Shown: positions 23,351-36,500 of the stretch, piece after piece
How the letters are laid out: each line of letters begins with the position of its first letter
Numbering within the stretch: the first letter of the stretch is position 1
Assembly: GCF_029227915.1 (NCBI RefSeq)
Contig: NC_079880.1
Span: forward strand, 5,148,001 to 5,212,000
Direction: 5' to 3'
Origin: Hydractinia symbiolongicarpus
Taxonomy: Eukaryota; Cnidaria; Hydrozoa; Anthoathecata; Hydractiniidae
DNA length: 64,000 nt
Translations under genes and position numbers: made by a program
The notes under the pieces: model-generated
Database searches by the model: none
What the model was told of the DNA's origin: nothing
What the model saw: only the letters and a program-made list of their open reading frames with translations

Positions 23351-26300
23351 GAGTTTACTCCCTGGGTACTTTCTTTGTATAGTTTTGACAATACGGGCCG
23401 TGTCCAGGATTTACGGGAAATCGCAGGTTTTCGCTTGCCAGCGATTAAACTTCTTTTATTCAACGTCTCATCAAAAATTAAAACATTTTTAAAAACTACA
23501 AGTCTCATGCGTTTTAGTGGTGAAAAAAAAAAATTAAAAAATCGTTCGGGAAATGAGTTTACTCCCTAGGTACTTTCTTTGTATACATTCGACTATACGG
23601 GCCAAGCCGGGGATTTACGGGAAATCGCGGGATTTCGTTTGCCGACGATTAAACCTCTTTCATTAAGCGTCTCATCAAATATGAAAACATTTTTGAAAAC
23701 TACAAGTCTCATGCGTTTTAGTGGTGAAAAAATAATTTAAAAAATCGTTCGGAAAATGCGTTTACTCCCTGGGTACTTTCTTTGTATACTTTGGACTATA
23801 CGGGCCGAGTCCGGGATTTACGGGAAATCGCGGATTTTCGTTTGAGTGCGAATAAACTTCTTTTATTCAGCGTCTCATCAAAAATAAAAACATTTTTAAA
23901 AACTACAAGTCTCATGCGTTGTAGTGGTGAAAAAATAATTTAAAAAATCGTTCGGAAAATGAGTTTACTCCCTGGGTACTTTTTTGTATACTTTTGACTA
24001 TACGGGCCGATTCCGGGGTTTACGGGAAATGGCGGGTTTTCATTTGCCGGCGATTAAACTTCTTTTATTCAGCGTCTCATCAAAAATGAAAACATTTTTA
24101 AAAACTACAAGTCTCATGCGTTGTAGTGGTGAAAAAATAATTTAAAAAATCGTTCGGAAAATGAGTTTACTCCCTGGGTAATTTCTTTGTATACTTTTGA
24201 CTATACGGGCCGAGTCAGGGGTTTACGGGAAATGGCGGGTTTTTGTTTGCCGGCGATTTAACTTCTTTTTTTCAGCGTCTCATCAAAAATGAAAACATTT
24301 TTAAAAACTATAAGTCTCATGGGTTTTAGTGGTGAAAAAATAATTTAAAAAATCGTTCGGGAAATGAGTTTACTCCCTGGGTACTTTCTTTGTATACTTT
24401 TGACTATACGGGCCAAGCCGAGATTTACGGGAAATCGCGGGTTTTCGTTTGCCGGCGATTAAACTTCTTTTATTCAGCGTTTCATCAAAAATGAAAACAT
24501 TTTTAAAAACTACAAGTCTTATGCGTTTTAGTGGTGAAAAAATAATTTAAAAAATCGTTCAGGAAATGAGTTTACTCACAGGGTACTTTCTTTGTATACA
24601 TTCAACTATACGGGCCAAGCCCCGGATTTACGGGAAAACGCGGGATTTCGTTTGCCGGCGATTAAACCTCTTTCATTAGGCGTCTCATAAAAAATGAAAA
24701 CATTTTTGACAACTACAAGTCTCAGCCGTTTTAGTGGTGAAAAAAAAAAATTAAAAAATCGTTCGGGAAATGACTTTACTCCCTAGGTACTTTCTTTGTA
24801 TACATTCGACTATACGGGCCAAGCCGGGGATTTACGGGAAATCGCGGGATTTCGTTGGCCGGCGATTAAACCTCTTTCATTAAGCGTCTCATCAAATATG
24901 AAAACATTTTTGAAAACTACAAGTCTCATGCGTTTTAGTGGTGAAAAAATAATTTAAAAAATCGTTCGGAAAATGCGTTTACTCCCTGGGTACTTTCTTT
25001 GTATACTTTGGACTATACGGGCCGAGTCCGGGATTTACGGGAAATCGCGGATTTTCGTTTGAGTGCGAATAAACTTCTTTTATTCAACGTCTCATCAAAA
25101 ATGAAAACATTTTTGAAAACTACAAGTCTCACGCGTTGTAGTGGTGAAAAAATAATTTAAAAAATCGTTCGGAAAATGAGTTTACTCCCTGGGTACTTTT
25201 TTGTATACTTTTGACTATACGGGCCGATTCCGGGGTTTACGGGAAATGGCGGGTTTTCATTTGCCGGCGATTAAACTTCTTTTATTCAGCGTCTCATCAA
25301 AAATGAAAACATTTTTAAAAACTACAAGTCTCATGGGTTTTAGTGGTGAAAAAATAATTTAAAAAATCGTTCGGGAAATGAGTTTACTCCCTGGGTACTT
25401 TCTTTGTATACTTTTGACTATACGGGCCAAGCCGAGATTTACGGGAAAACGCGGGATTTCGTTTGCCGGCGATTAAACCTCTTTCATTAGGCGTCTCATC
25501 AAAAATGAAAACATTTTGGAAAACTACAAGTCTCATGCGTTTTAGTGGTGAAAAAATAATTTAAAAAATCGTTCGGGAAATGAGTTTACTCCCTGGGTAC
25601 TTTCTTTGTATACTTTTGACTATACGGGCCGAGTCCGGGATTTACCGGAAATGGCGGATCTTCGTTTGCCGGCGATTACACTTCTTTTATTCAGCGTCCC
25701 ATCAATAATGAAAATATTTTTGAAAACTACAAGTCCCATGCGTTTAGTGGTAAAAAAATAATATAAAAAATCGTTCGGGAAATGAGTTTACTCCCTGGGT
25801 ACTTTCTCTGTATACTTTTGACTATACGGGTCGAGTCCGGGGTTTACGGGAAATGGCGGGTTTTCGTTTGCCGGCGATTAAACTTCTTTTATTCAGCGTC
25901 TCATCTAAAATGAAAACATTTTTGAAAACTACAAGTCTCATGCGTTTTAGTGGTGAAAAGATAATTTAAAAAATCGTTTTGGAAATGAGTTTACTCACAG
26001 GGTACTTTCTTTGTAAACATTCGACTATACGGGCCCAGCCCGGTATTTACGGGAAATCGCGGGTTTTCGTTTGCTGGCGATTAAGCCACTTTCATTAAGC
26101 GTCTCATCAAAAATGAAAACATTTTTAAAAACTACAAGTCTCATGGGCTTTAGTGGTGAAATAATAATTTAAAAAATCGTTCGGGAAATGAGTTTACTCC
26201 CTGGGTACTTTCTTTGAATACTTTTGACTATACGGGACGAGTCCAGGATTTACGGGAAATCGCAGGTTTTCGTTTGCCGGCGATTAAACTTCTTTTATTC

Positions 26301-28380
26301 AGCGTCTCATCAAAAATGAAAACATTTTTGAAAACTACAAGTCTCATGCGTTTTAGTGGTGAAAAAATAATTTAAAAAATCGTTCGGGAAATGAGTTTAC
26401 TCCCTGGGTGTTTTCTTTGTATACTTTTGACAATACGGGCCGAGTCAGGGATTTACGCGAAATCGCAGGTTTTCGTTTGCCGGCGATTAAACTTCTTTTA
26501 TTCAGCGTCTCATCAAAAATGAAAACATTTTTAAAAACTACAAGTCTCATGCATTTTAGTGGTGAAAAAAAAAATTAAAAAATCGTTCGGGAAATGAGTT
26601 TACTACCTAGGTACTTTCTTTGTATACATTCGACTATACGGGCCAAGCCCGGGATTTACGGGAAATCGCGGGATTTCGTTTGTAGGCGATTAAACCTCTT
26701 TTATTCAGCGTCTCATCAAATATGAAAACATTTTTGAAAACTACAAGTCTCATGCGTTTTAGTGGGGAAAAAGTAATTTAAAAAATCGTTCGGGAAATGA
26801 GTTTACTCCCTGGGTGCTTTCTTTGTATACATTTGACTATACAGGCCGAGTCCAGGATTTACGGGAAATCGCAGGTTTTCGTTTGCCGGCGATTAAACTT
26901 CTTTTATTCAGCGTCTCATCAAAAATGAAAACATTTTTGAAAACTACAAGTCTCATGCGTTTTAGTGGTGAAAAAATAATTTAAAAAATCGTTCGGGAAA
27001 TGAGTTTACTCCCTGGGTACTTTCTTTGTATACTTTTGACAATACGGGCCGAGTCAGGGATTTACGGGAAATCGCAGGTTTTCGTTTGCCGGCTATTAAA
27101 CTTCTTTTATTCAGCGTCTCATCAAAAATGAAAACATTTTTAAAAACTACAAGTCTCATGCGTTTTAGTGCTGAAAAAAAATATTAAAAAATCGTTCGGG
27201 AAATGAGTTTACTCCCTAGGTACTTTCTTTGTATACATTCGACTATACAGGCCAAGCCCGGGATTTACGGGAAATCGCGGGATTTCGTTTGCCTGCGATT
27301 AAACGTCTTTTATTCAGCGTCTCATCAAATATGAAAACATTTTTGAAAACTACAAGTCTCATGCGTTTTAGTGGTGAAAATATAATTTAAAAAATCGTTC
27401 GGAAAATGAGTTTACTCCCTGGGTACTTTCTTTGTATACTTTGGACTATACGGGCCGAGTCCGGGATTTACGGGAAATCGCGGATTTTCGTTTGAGTGCA
27501 AATAAACTTCTTTTATTCAGCGTCTCATCAAAAATGAAAATATTTTTGAAAACTACAAGTCTCATGCGTTGTAGTGGTGAAAAAATAATTTAAAAAATCG
27601 TTCGGAAAATGAGTTTACTCCCTGGGTACTTTCTTTGTATACTTTTGACTATACGGGCCAAGTCCGGGGTTTACTTGAAATGGCGGGTTTTCGTTTGCCG
27701 GCGATTAAACTTCTTTTATTCAGCGTCTCATCAAAAATGAAAACATTTTTAAAAACTACAAGTCTCATGCGTTGTAGTGGTGAAAAAATAATTTAAAAAA
27801 TCGTTCGGAAAATGAGTTTACTCCCTGGGTAATTTCTTTGTATACTTTTGACTATACGGGCCGAGTCATGGGTTTACGGGAAATGGCGGGATTTCGTTTG
27901 CCGGCGATTTAACTTCTTTTTTTCAGCGTCTCATCAAAAATGAAATCATTTTTAAAAACTATAAGTCTCATGGGTTTTAGTGGTGAAATAATATTTTAAA
28001 AAATCGTTCGGAAAATGAGTTTACATCCCGGGTACTTTCTTTACTATACGTGCCGAGTCCGGCATTTACGGGAAATCGCAGGTTTTCGTTTGCCGGCGAT
28101 TAAACTTCTTTTATTCAGCGTCTCATCAAAAATGAAAACATTTTTGAAAACTACAAGTCTCATGCGTTTTAGTGGTGAAAAAATAATTTAAAAAATCGTT
28201 CGGGAAATGAGTTTATTCCCTGGGTACTTTCTTTGTATACTTTTGACAATACGGGCCGAGTCCGGGATTTACGGGAAATCGCAGGTTTTCGTTTGCCGGC
28301 GATTAAACTTCTTTTATTCAGCGTCTCATCAAAAATGAAAACATTTTTGAAAACTACAAGTCTCATGCGTTTTAGTAGTG

Positions 28381-29160
28381 AAAAAATAATTTAAAAAATC
28401 GTTCGGGAAATCAGTTTACTCCCTGGGTACTTTCTTTGTATGCTTTTGACAATACGGGCCGAGTCAGGCATTTACGGGAAATCGCAGGTTTTCGTTTGCC
28501 GGCTATTAAACTTCTTATATTCAGCGTCTCATCAAAAATGAAAACATTTTTTAAAACTACAAGTCTCATGCGTTTTAGTGGTGAAAAAAAATATTAAAAA
28601 ATCGTTCGGGAAATGAGTTTACTTCCTAGGTACTTTCTTTGTATGCATTCGACTATACGGGCCAAGCCCGGGATTTACGGGAAATCGCGGGATTTCGTTT
28701 GCCGGCGATTAAACGTCTTTTATTCAGCGTCTCATCAAAAATGAAAATATTTTTGAAAACTACAAGTCTCATGCGTTGTAGTGGTGAAAAAATAATTTAA
28801 AAAATCGTTTTGAAAATGAGTTTACTCACAGGGTACTTTCTTTGTATACATTCGACTATACGGGCCAAGCCCGGGATTTACGGGAAATCGCAGGATTTCG
28901 TTTGCCGGCGATTAAACTTGTTTTATTCAGCGTCTCATCAAAAATGAAAACATTTTTGAAAACTACAAGTCTCGTGCGTTTTAGTGGTGAAAAAATAATT
29001 TAAAAATTCGTTTGGGAAATGAGTTTACTCACTGGGTACTTTCCTTGTATACTTTTGACTATACGGGCAGAGACCGGGATTTACGGGAAATTGCGGGTTT
29101 TCGTTTGCCGGCGATTAAACTTGTTTTATTCAGCGTCTCATCAAAAATGAAAACGTTTTT
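28381..29160 (+). repeat. Four monomers between the two 39-mer versions
   Basis: The first monomer (28381-28585) has no counterpart at the matching place in version 2 (near 42945). The second (to about 28740) matches 42950-43100. The last two match 21181-21470 and 29881-30170, with CTTGTTTTATTC and GGGCAGAGACCGGG. This is the hinge where the array restarts. Confidence 0.7.
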
Positions 29161-30599
29161 AAAAACTACAAGTCTCATGGGCTTTAGTGGTGAAATAATA
29201 ATTTAAAAAATCGTTTGGGAAATGAGTTTACTCCCTGGGTACTTTCTTTGTATACTTTTGACTATACGGGCCGAGTCCAGGATTTACGGGAAATCGCAGG
29301 TTTCGTTTGCCGGCGATTAAACTTCTTTTATTCAGCGTCTCATCAAAAATGAAAACATTTTTAAAAACTACAAGTCTCATGCGTTTTAGTGGTGAAAAAG
29401 TAATTTAAAAATCGTTCGGGAAATGAGTTTACTCACTGGGTACTTTCTTTGTATACTTTTGACTATACGGGCCGAGTCCGGGATTTACGGGAAATCGCAG
29501 GTTTTCGTTTGCTGGCGATTAAACTTCTTTTATTCAGCGTCTCATCAAAAATGAAAACATTTTTGAAAACTACAAGTCTCATGCGTTTTAGTGGTGAAAA
29601 AATAATTTAAAAAATCGTTCGGGAAATGAGTTTACTCCCTGGGTACTTTCTTTGTATACTTTTGACAATACGGGCCGAGTCCGGGATTTACGGGAAATCG
29701 CAGGTTTTCGTTTGCCGGCGATTAAACTTTTTTTATTCAGCGTCTCATCAAAAATGAAAACATTTTTAAAAACTACAAGTCTCATGCGTTTTAGTGGTGA
29801 AAAAAAAAATTAAAAAATCGTTCGGGAAATGAGTTTACTCCCTAGGTACTTTCTTTGTATACATTCGACTATACGGGCCAAGCCCGGGATTTACGGGAAA
29901 TCGCAGGATTTCGTTTGCCGGCGATTAAACTTGTTTTATTCAGCGTCTCATCAAAAATGAAAACATTTTTAAAAACTACAAGTCTCGTGCGTTTTAGTGG
30001 TGAAAAAATAATTTAAAAATTCGTTAGGGAAATGAGTTTACTCACTGGGTACTTTCCTTGTATACTTTTGACTATACGGGCAGAGACCGGGATTTACGGG
30101 AATATGCGGGTTTTCGTTTGCCGGCGATTAAACTTGTTTTATTCAGCGTCTCATCAAAAATGAAAACGTTTTTAAAAACTACATGTCTCATGGGCTTTAG
30201 AGGTGAAATAATAATTTAAAAATTCGTTTGGGAAATGAGTTTACTCCCTGGGTACTTTCTTTGTATACTTTTGACTATACGGGCCGAGTCCAGGATTTAC
30301 GGGAAATCGCAGGTTTCGTTTGCCGGCGATAAAACTTCTTTTATTCAGCGTCTCATCAAAAATGAAAACATTTTTAAAAACTACAAGTCTCATGCGTTTT
30401 AGTGGTGAAAAAATAATTTAAAAAATCGTTCGGGAAATGAGTTTACTCCCTGGGTACTTTCTTTGTATACTTTTGACAATACGGGCTGAGTCCGGGATTT
30501 ACGGGAAATCGCAGGTTTTCGTTTGCCGGCGATTAAACTTTTTTTATTCAGCGTCTCATCAAAAATGAAAACATTTTTAAAAACTACAAGTCTCATGCG

Positions 30600-33500
30600 T
30601 TTTAGTGGTGAAAAAAAAAATTAAAAAATCGTTCGGGAAATGAGTTTACTCCCTAGGTACTTTCTTTGTATACATTCGACTATACGGGCCAAGCCCGGGA
30701 TTTACCGGAAATCGCAGGATTTCGTTTTCCGGCGATTAAACCTCTTTCATTAAGCGTCTCATCAAATATGAAAACATTTTTGAAAAGTACAAGTCTCATG
30801 CGTTTTAGTGGTGAAAAAATAATTTAAAAAATCGTTCGGAAAATGAGTTTACTCCCTGGGTACTTTCTTTGTATACTTTTGACTACACGGGCCGAGTCCG
30901 GGATTTACGGGAAATCGCAGGTTTTCGATTGCCGGCGATTAAACTTCTTTTATTCAGCGTCTCATCAAAAATGAAAACATTTTTGAAAACTACAAGTCTC
31001 AGCCGTTTTAGTGGTGAAAAAATATTTTAAAAAATCGTTCGGGAAATGAGTTTACATCCCGGGTACTTTCTTTACTATACAGGCCGTGTCCGGGATTTAC
31101 GGGAAATCGCAGGTTTTCGTTTGCCGGCGATTAAACTTCTTTTATTCAGCGTCTCATCAAAAATGAAAACATTTTTGAAAACTACAAGTCTCATGCGTTT
31201 TAGTGGTGAAAAAATAATTTAAAAAATCGTTCGGGAAATGAGTTTACTCCCTGGGTACTTTCTTTGTATAGTTTTGACAATACGGGCCGTGTCCAGGATT
31301 TACGGGAAATCGCAGGTTTTCGCTTGCCAGCGATTAAACTTCTTTTATTCAACGTCTCATCAAAAATTAAAACATTTTTAAAAACTACAAGTCTCATGCG
31401 TTTTAGTGGTGAAAAAAAAAATTAAAAAATCGTTCGGGAAATGAGTTTACTCCCTAGGTACTTTCTTTGTATACATTCGACTATACGGGCCAAGCCGGGG
31501 ATTTACGGGAAATCGCGGGATTTCGTTTGCCGACGATTAAACCTCTTTCATTAAGCGTCTCATCAAATATGAAAACATTTTTGAAAACTACAAGTCTCAT
31601 GCGTTTTAGTGGTGAAAAAATAATTTAAAAAATCGTTCGGAAAATGCGTTTACTCCCTGGGTACTTTCTTTGTATACTTTGGACTATACGGGCCGAGTCC
31701 GGGATTTACGGGAAATCGCGGATTTTCGTTTGAGTGCGAATAAACTTCTTTTATTCAGCGTCTCATCAAAAATGAAAACATTTTTAAAAACTACAAGTCT
31801 CATGCGTTGTAGTGGTGAAAAAATAATTTAAAAAATCGTTCGGAAAATGAGTTTACTCCCTGGGTACTTTTTTGTATACTTTTGACTATACGGGCCGATT
31901 CCGGGGTTTACGGGAAATGGCGGGTTTTCATTTGCCGGCGATTAAACTTCTTTTATTCAGCGTCTCATCAAAAATGAAAACATTTTTAAAAATTACAAGT
32001 CTCATGCGTTGTAGTGGTGAAAAAATAATTTAAAAAATCGTTCGGAAAATGAGTTTACTCCCTGGGTAATTTCTTTGTATACTTTTGACTATACGGGCCG
32101 AGTCAGGGGTTTACGGGAAATGGCGGGTTTTTGTTTGCCGGCGATTTAACTTCTTTTTTTCAGCGTCTCATCAAAAATGAAAACGTTTTTAAAAACTATA
32201 AGTCTCATGGGTTTTAGTGGTGAAAAAATAATTTAAAAAATCGTTCGGGAAATGAGTTTACTCCCTGGGTACTTTCTTTGTATACTTTTGACTATACGGG
32301 CCAAGCCGAGATTTACGGGAAATCGCGGGTTTTCGTTTGCCGGCGATTAAACTTCTTTTATTCAGCGTTTCATCAAAAATGAAAACATTTTTAAAAACTA
32401 CAAGTCTTATGCGTTTTAGTGGTGAAAAAATAATTTAAAAAATCGTTCAGGAAATGAGTTTACTCACAGGGTACTTTCTTTGTATACATTCAACTATACG
32501 GGCCAAGCCCCGGATTTACGGGAAAACGCGGGATTTCGTTTGCCGGCGATTAAACCTCTTTCATTAGGCGTCTCATCAAAAATGAAAACATTTTTGACAA
32601 CTACAAGTCTCAGCCGTTTTAGTGGTGAAAAAAAAAAATTAAAAAATCGTTCGGGAAATGACTTTACTCCCTAGGTACTTTCTTTGTATACATTCGACTA
32701 TACGGGCCAAGCCGGGGATTTACGGGAAATCGCGGGATTTCGTTGGCCGGCGATTAAACCTCTTTCATTAAGCGTCTCATCAAATATGAAAACATTTTTG
32801 AAAACTACAAGTCTCATGCATTTTAGTGGTGAAAAAATAATTTAAAAAATCGTTCGGAAAATGCGTTTACTCCCTGGGTACTTTCTTTGTATACTTTGGA
32901 CTATACGGGCCGAGTCCGGGATTTACGGGAAATCGCGGATTTTCGTTTGAGTGCGAATAAACTTCTTTTATTCAACGTCTCATCAAAAATGAAAACATTT
33001 TTGAAAACTACAAGTCTCATGCGTTGTAGTGGTGAAAAAATAATTTAAAAAATCGTTCGGAAAATGAGTTTACTCCCTGGGTACTTTTTTGTATACTTTT
33101 GACTATACGGGCCGATTCCGGGGTTTACGGGAAATGGCGGGTTTTCATTTGCCGGCGATTAAACTTCTTTTATTCAGCGTCTCATCAAAAATGAAAACAT
33201 TTTTAAAAACTACAAGTCTCATGGGTTTTAGTGGTGAAAAAATAATTTAAAAAATCGTTCGGGAAATGAGTTTACTCCCTGGGTACTTTCTTTGTATACT
33301 TTTGACTATACGGGCCAAGCCGAGATTTACGGGAAAACGCGGGATTTCGTTTGCCGGCGATTAAACCTCTTTCATTAGGCGTCTCATCAAAAATGAAAAC
33401 ATTTTGGAAAACTACAAGTCTCATGCGTTTTAGTGGTGAAAAAATAATTTAAAAAATCGTTCGGGAAATGAGTTTACTCCCTGGGTACTTTCTTTGTATA

Positions 33501-36500
33501 CTTTTGACTATACGGGCCGAGTCCGGGATTTACCGGAAATGGCGGATCTTCGTTTGCCGGCGATTACACTTCTTTTATTCAGCGTCCCATCAATAATGAA
33601 AATATTTTTGAAAACTACAAGTCCCATGCGTTTAGTGGTAAAAAAATAATATAAAAAATCGTTCGGGAAATGAGTTTACTCCCTGGGTACTTTCTCTGTA
33701 TACTTTTGACTATACGGGTCGAGTCCGGGGTTTACGGGAAATGGCGGGTTTTCGTTTGCCGGCGATTAAACTTCTTTTATTCAGCGTCTCATCTAAAATG
33801 AAAACATTTTTGAAAACTACAAGTCTCATGCGTTTTAGTGGTGAAAAGATAATTTAAAAAATCGTTTTGGAAATGAGTTTACTCACAGGGTACTTTCTTT
33901 GTAAACATTCGACTATACGGGCCCAGCCCGGTATTTACGGGAAATCGCGGGTTTTCGTTTGCTGGCGATTAAGCCACTTTCATTAAGCGTCTCATCAAAA
34001 TTGAAAACATTTTTAAAAACTACAAGTCTCATGGGCTTTAGTGGTGAAATAATAATTTAAAAAATCGTTCGGGAAATGAGTTTACTCCCTGGGTACTTTC
34101 TTTGAATACTTTTGACTATACGGGACGAGTCCAGGATTTACGGGAAATCGCAGGTTTTCGTTTGCCGGCGATTAAACTTCTTTTATTCAGCGTCTCATCA
34201 AAAATGAAAACATTTTTGAAAACTACAAGTCTCATGCGTTTTAGTGGTGAAAAAATAATTTAAAAAATCGTTCGGGAAATGAGTTTACTCCCTGGGTGTT
34301 TTCTTTGTATACTTTTGACAATACGGGCCGAGTCAGGGATTTACGGGAAATCGCAGGTTTTCGTTTGCCGGCGATTAAACTTCTTTTATTCAGCGTCTCA
34401 TCAAAAATGAAAACATTTTTAAAAACTACAAGTCTCATGCATTTTAGTGGTGAAAAAAAAAATTAAAAAATCGTTCGGGAAATGACTTTACTCCCTAGGT
34501 ACTTTCTTTGTATACATTCGACTATACGGGCCAAGCCGGGGATTTACGGGAAATCGCGGGATTTCGTTGGCCGGCGATTAAACCTCTTTCATTAAGCGTC
34601 TCATCAAATATGAAAACATTTTTGAAAACTACAAGTCTCATGCGTTTTAGTGGTGAAAAAATAATTTAAAAAATCGTTCGGAAAATGCGTTTACTCCCTG
34701 GGTACTTTCTTTGTATACTTTGGACTATACGGGCCGAGTCCGGGATTTACGGGAAATCGCGGATTTTCGTTTGAGTGCGAATAAACTTCTTTTATTCAAC
34801 GTCTCATCAAAAATGAAAACATTTTTGAAAACTACAAGTCTCATGCGTTGTAGTGGTGAAAAAATAATTTAAAAAATCGTTCGGAAAATGAGTTTACTCC
34901 CTGGGTACTTTTTTGTATACTTTTGACTATACGGGCCGATTCCGGGGTTTACGGGAAATGGCGGGTTTTCATTTGCCGGCGATTAAACTTCTTTTATTCA
35001 GCGTCTCATCAAAAATGAAAACATTTTTAAAAACTACAAGTCTCATGGGTTTTAGTGGTGAAAAAATAATTTAAAAAATCGTTCGGGAAATGAGTTTACT
35101 CCCTGGGTACTTTCTTTGTATACTTTTGACTATACGGGCCAAGCCGAGATTTACGGGAAAACGCGGGATTTCGTTTGCCGGCGATTAAACCTCTTTCATT
35201 AGGCGTCTCATCAAAAATGAAAACATTTTGGAAAACTACAAGTCTCATGCGTTTTAGTGGTGAAAAAATAATTTAAAAAATCGTTCGGGAAATGAGTTTA
35301 CTCCCTGGGTACTTTCTTTGTATAGTTTTGACAATACGGGCCGTGTCCAGGATTTACGGGAAATCGCAGGTTTTCGCTTGCCAGCGATTAAACTTCTTTT
35401 ATTCAACGTCTCATCAAAAATTAAAACATTTTTAAAAACTACAAGTCTCATGCGTTTTAGTGGTGAAAAAAAAAATTAAAAAATCGTTCGGGAAATGAGT
35501 TTACTCCCTAGGTACTTTCTTTGTATACATTCGACTATACGGGCCAAGCCCGGGATTTACCGGAAATCGCAGGATTTCGTTTTCCGGCGATTAAACCTCT
35601 TTCATTAAGCGTCTCATCAAATATGAAAACATTTTTGAAAAGTACAAGTCTCATGCGTTTTAGTGGTGAAAAAATAATTTAAAAAATCGTTCGGAAAATG
35701 AGTTTACTCCCTGGGTACTTTCTTTGTATACTTTTGACTACACGGGCCGAGTCCGGGATTTACGGGAAATCGCAGGTTTTCGATTGCCGGCGATTAAACT
35801 TCTTTTATTCAGCGTCTCATCAAAAATGAAAACATTTTTGAAAACTACAAGTCTCAGCCGTTTTAGTGGTGAAAAAATATTTTAAAAAATCGTTCGGGAA
35901 ATGAGTTTACATCCCGGGTACTTTCTTTACTATACAGGCCGTGTCCGGGATTTACGGGAAATCGCAGGTTTTCGTTTGCCGGCGATTAAACTTCTTTTAT
36001 TCAGCGTCTCATCAAAAATGAAAACATTTTTGAAAACTACAAGTCTCATGCGTTTTAGTGGTGAAAAAATAATTTAAAAAATCGTTCGGGAAATGAGTTT
36101 ACTCCCTGGGTACTTTCTTTGTATAGTTTTGACAATACGGGCCGTGTCCAGGATTTACGGGAAATCGCAGGTTTTCGCTTGCCAGCGATTAAACTTCTTT
36201 TATTCAACGTCTCATCAAAAATTAAAACATTTTTAAAAACTACAAGTCTCATGCGTTTTAGTGGTGAAAAAAAAAATTAAAAAATCGTTCGGGAAATGAG
36301 TTTACTCCCTAGGTACTTTCTTTGTATACATTCGACTATACGGGCCAAGCCGGGGATTTACGGGAAATCGCGGGATTTCGTTTGCCGACGATTAAACCTC
36401 TTTCATTAAGCGTCTCATCAAATATGAAAACATTTTTGAAAACTACAAGTCTCATGCGTTTTAGTGGTGAAAAAATAATTTAAAAAATCGTTCGGAAAAT

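Larger units (their letters stand above)
20461..28380 (+). repeat. ~39-monomer HOR, version 1
   Basis: Variants in this block recur downstream with an offset of 8700 for 20461-21480, then 7889 (7888 after a poly-A change near 23528) up to about 26596. Its tail, 26567-28376, recurs at 41134-42943 with offset 14567. The block is about 39 monomers, including one extra 811-bp tetramer that version 2 lacks. It holds 192-bp deletion monomers at 23159 and about 28016. Confidence 0.85.
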
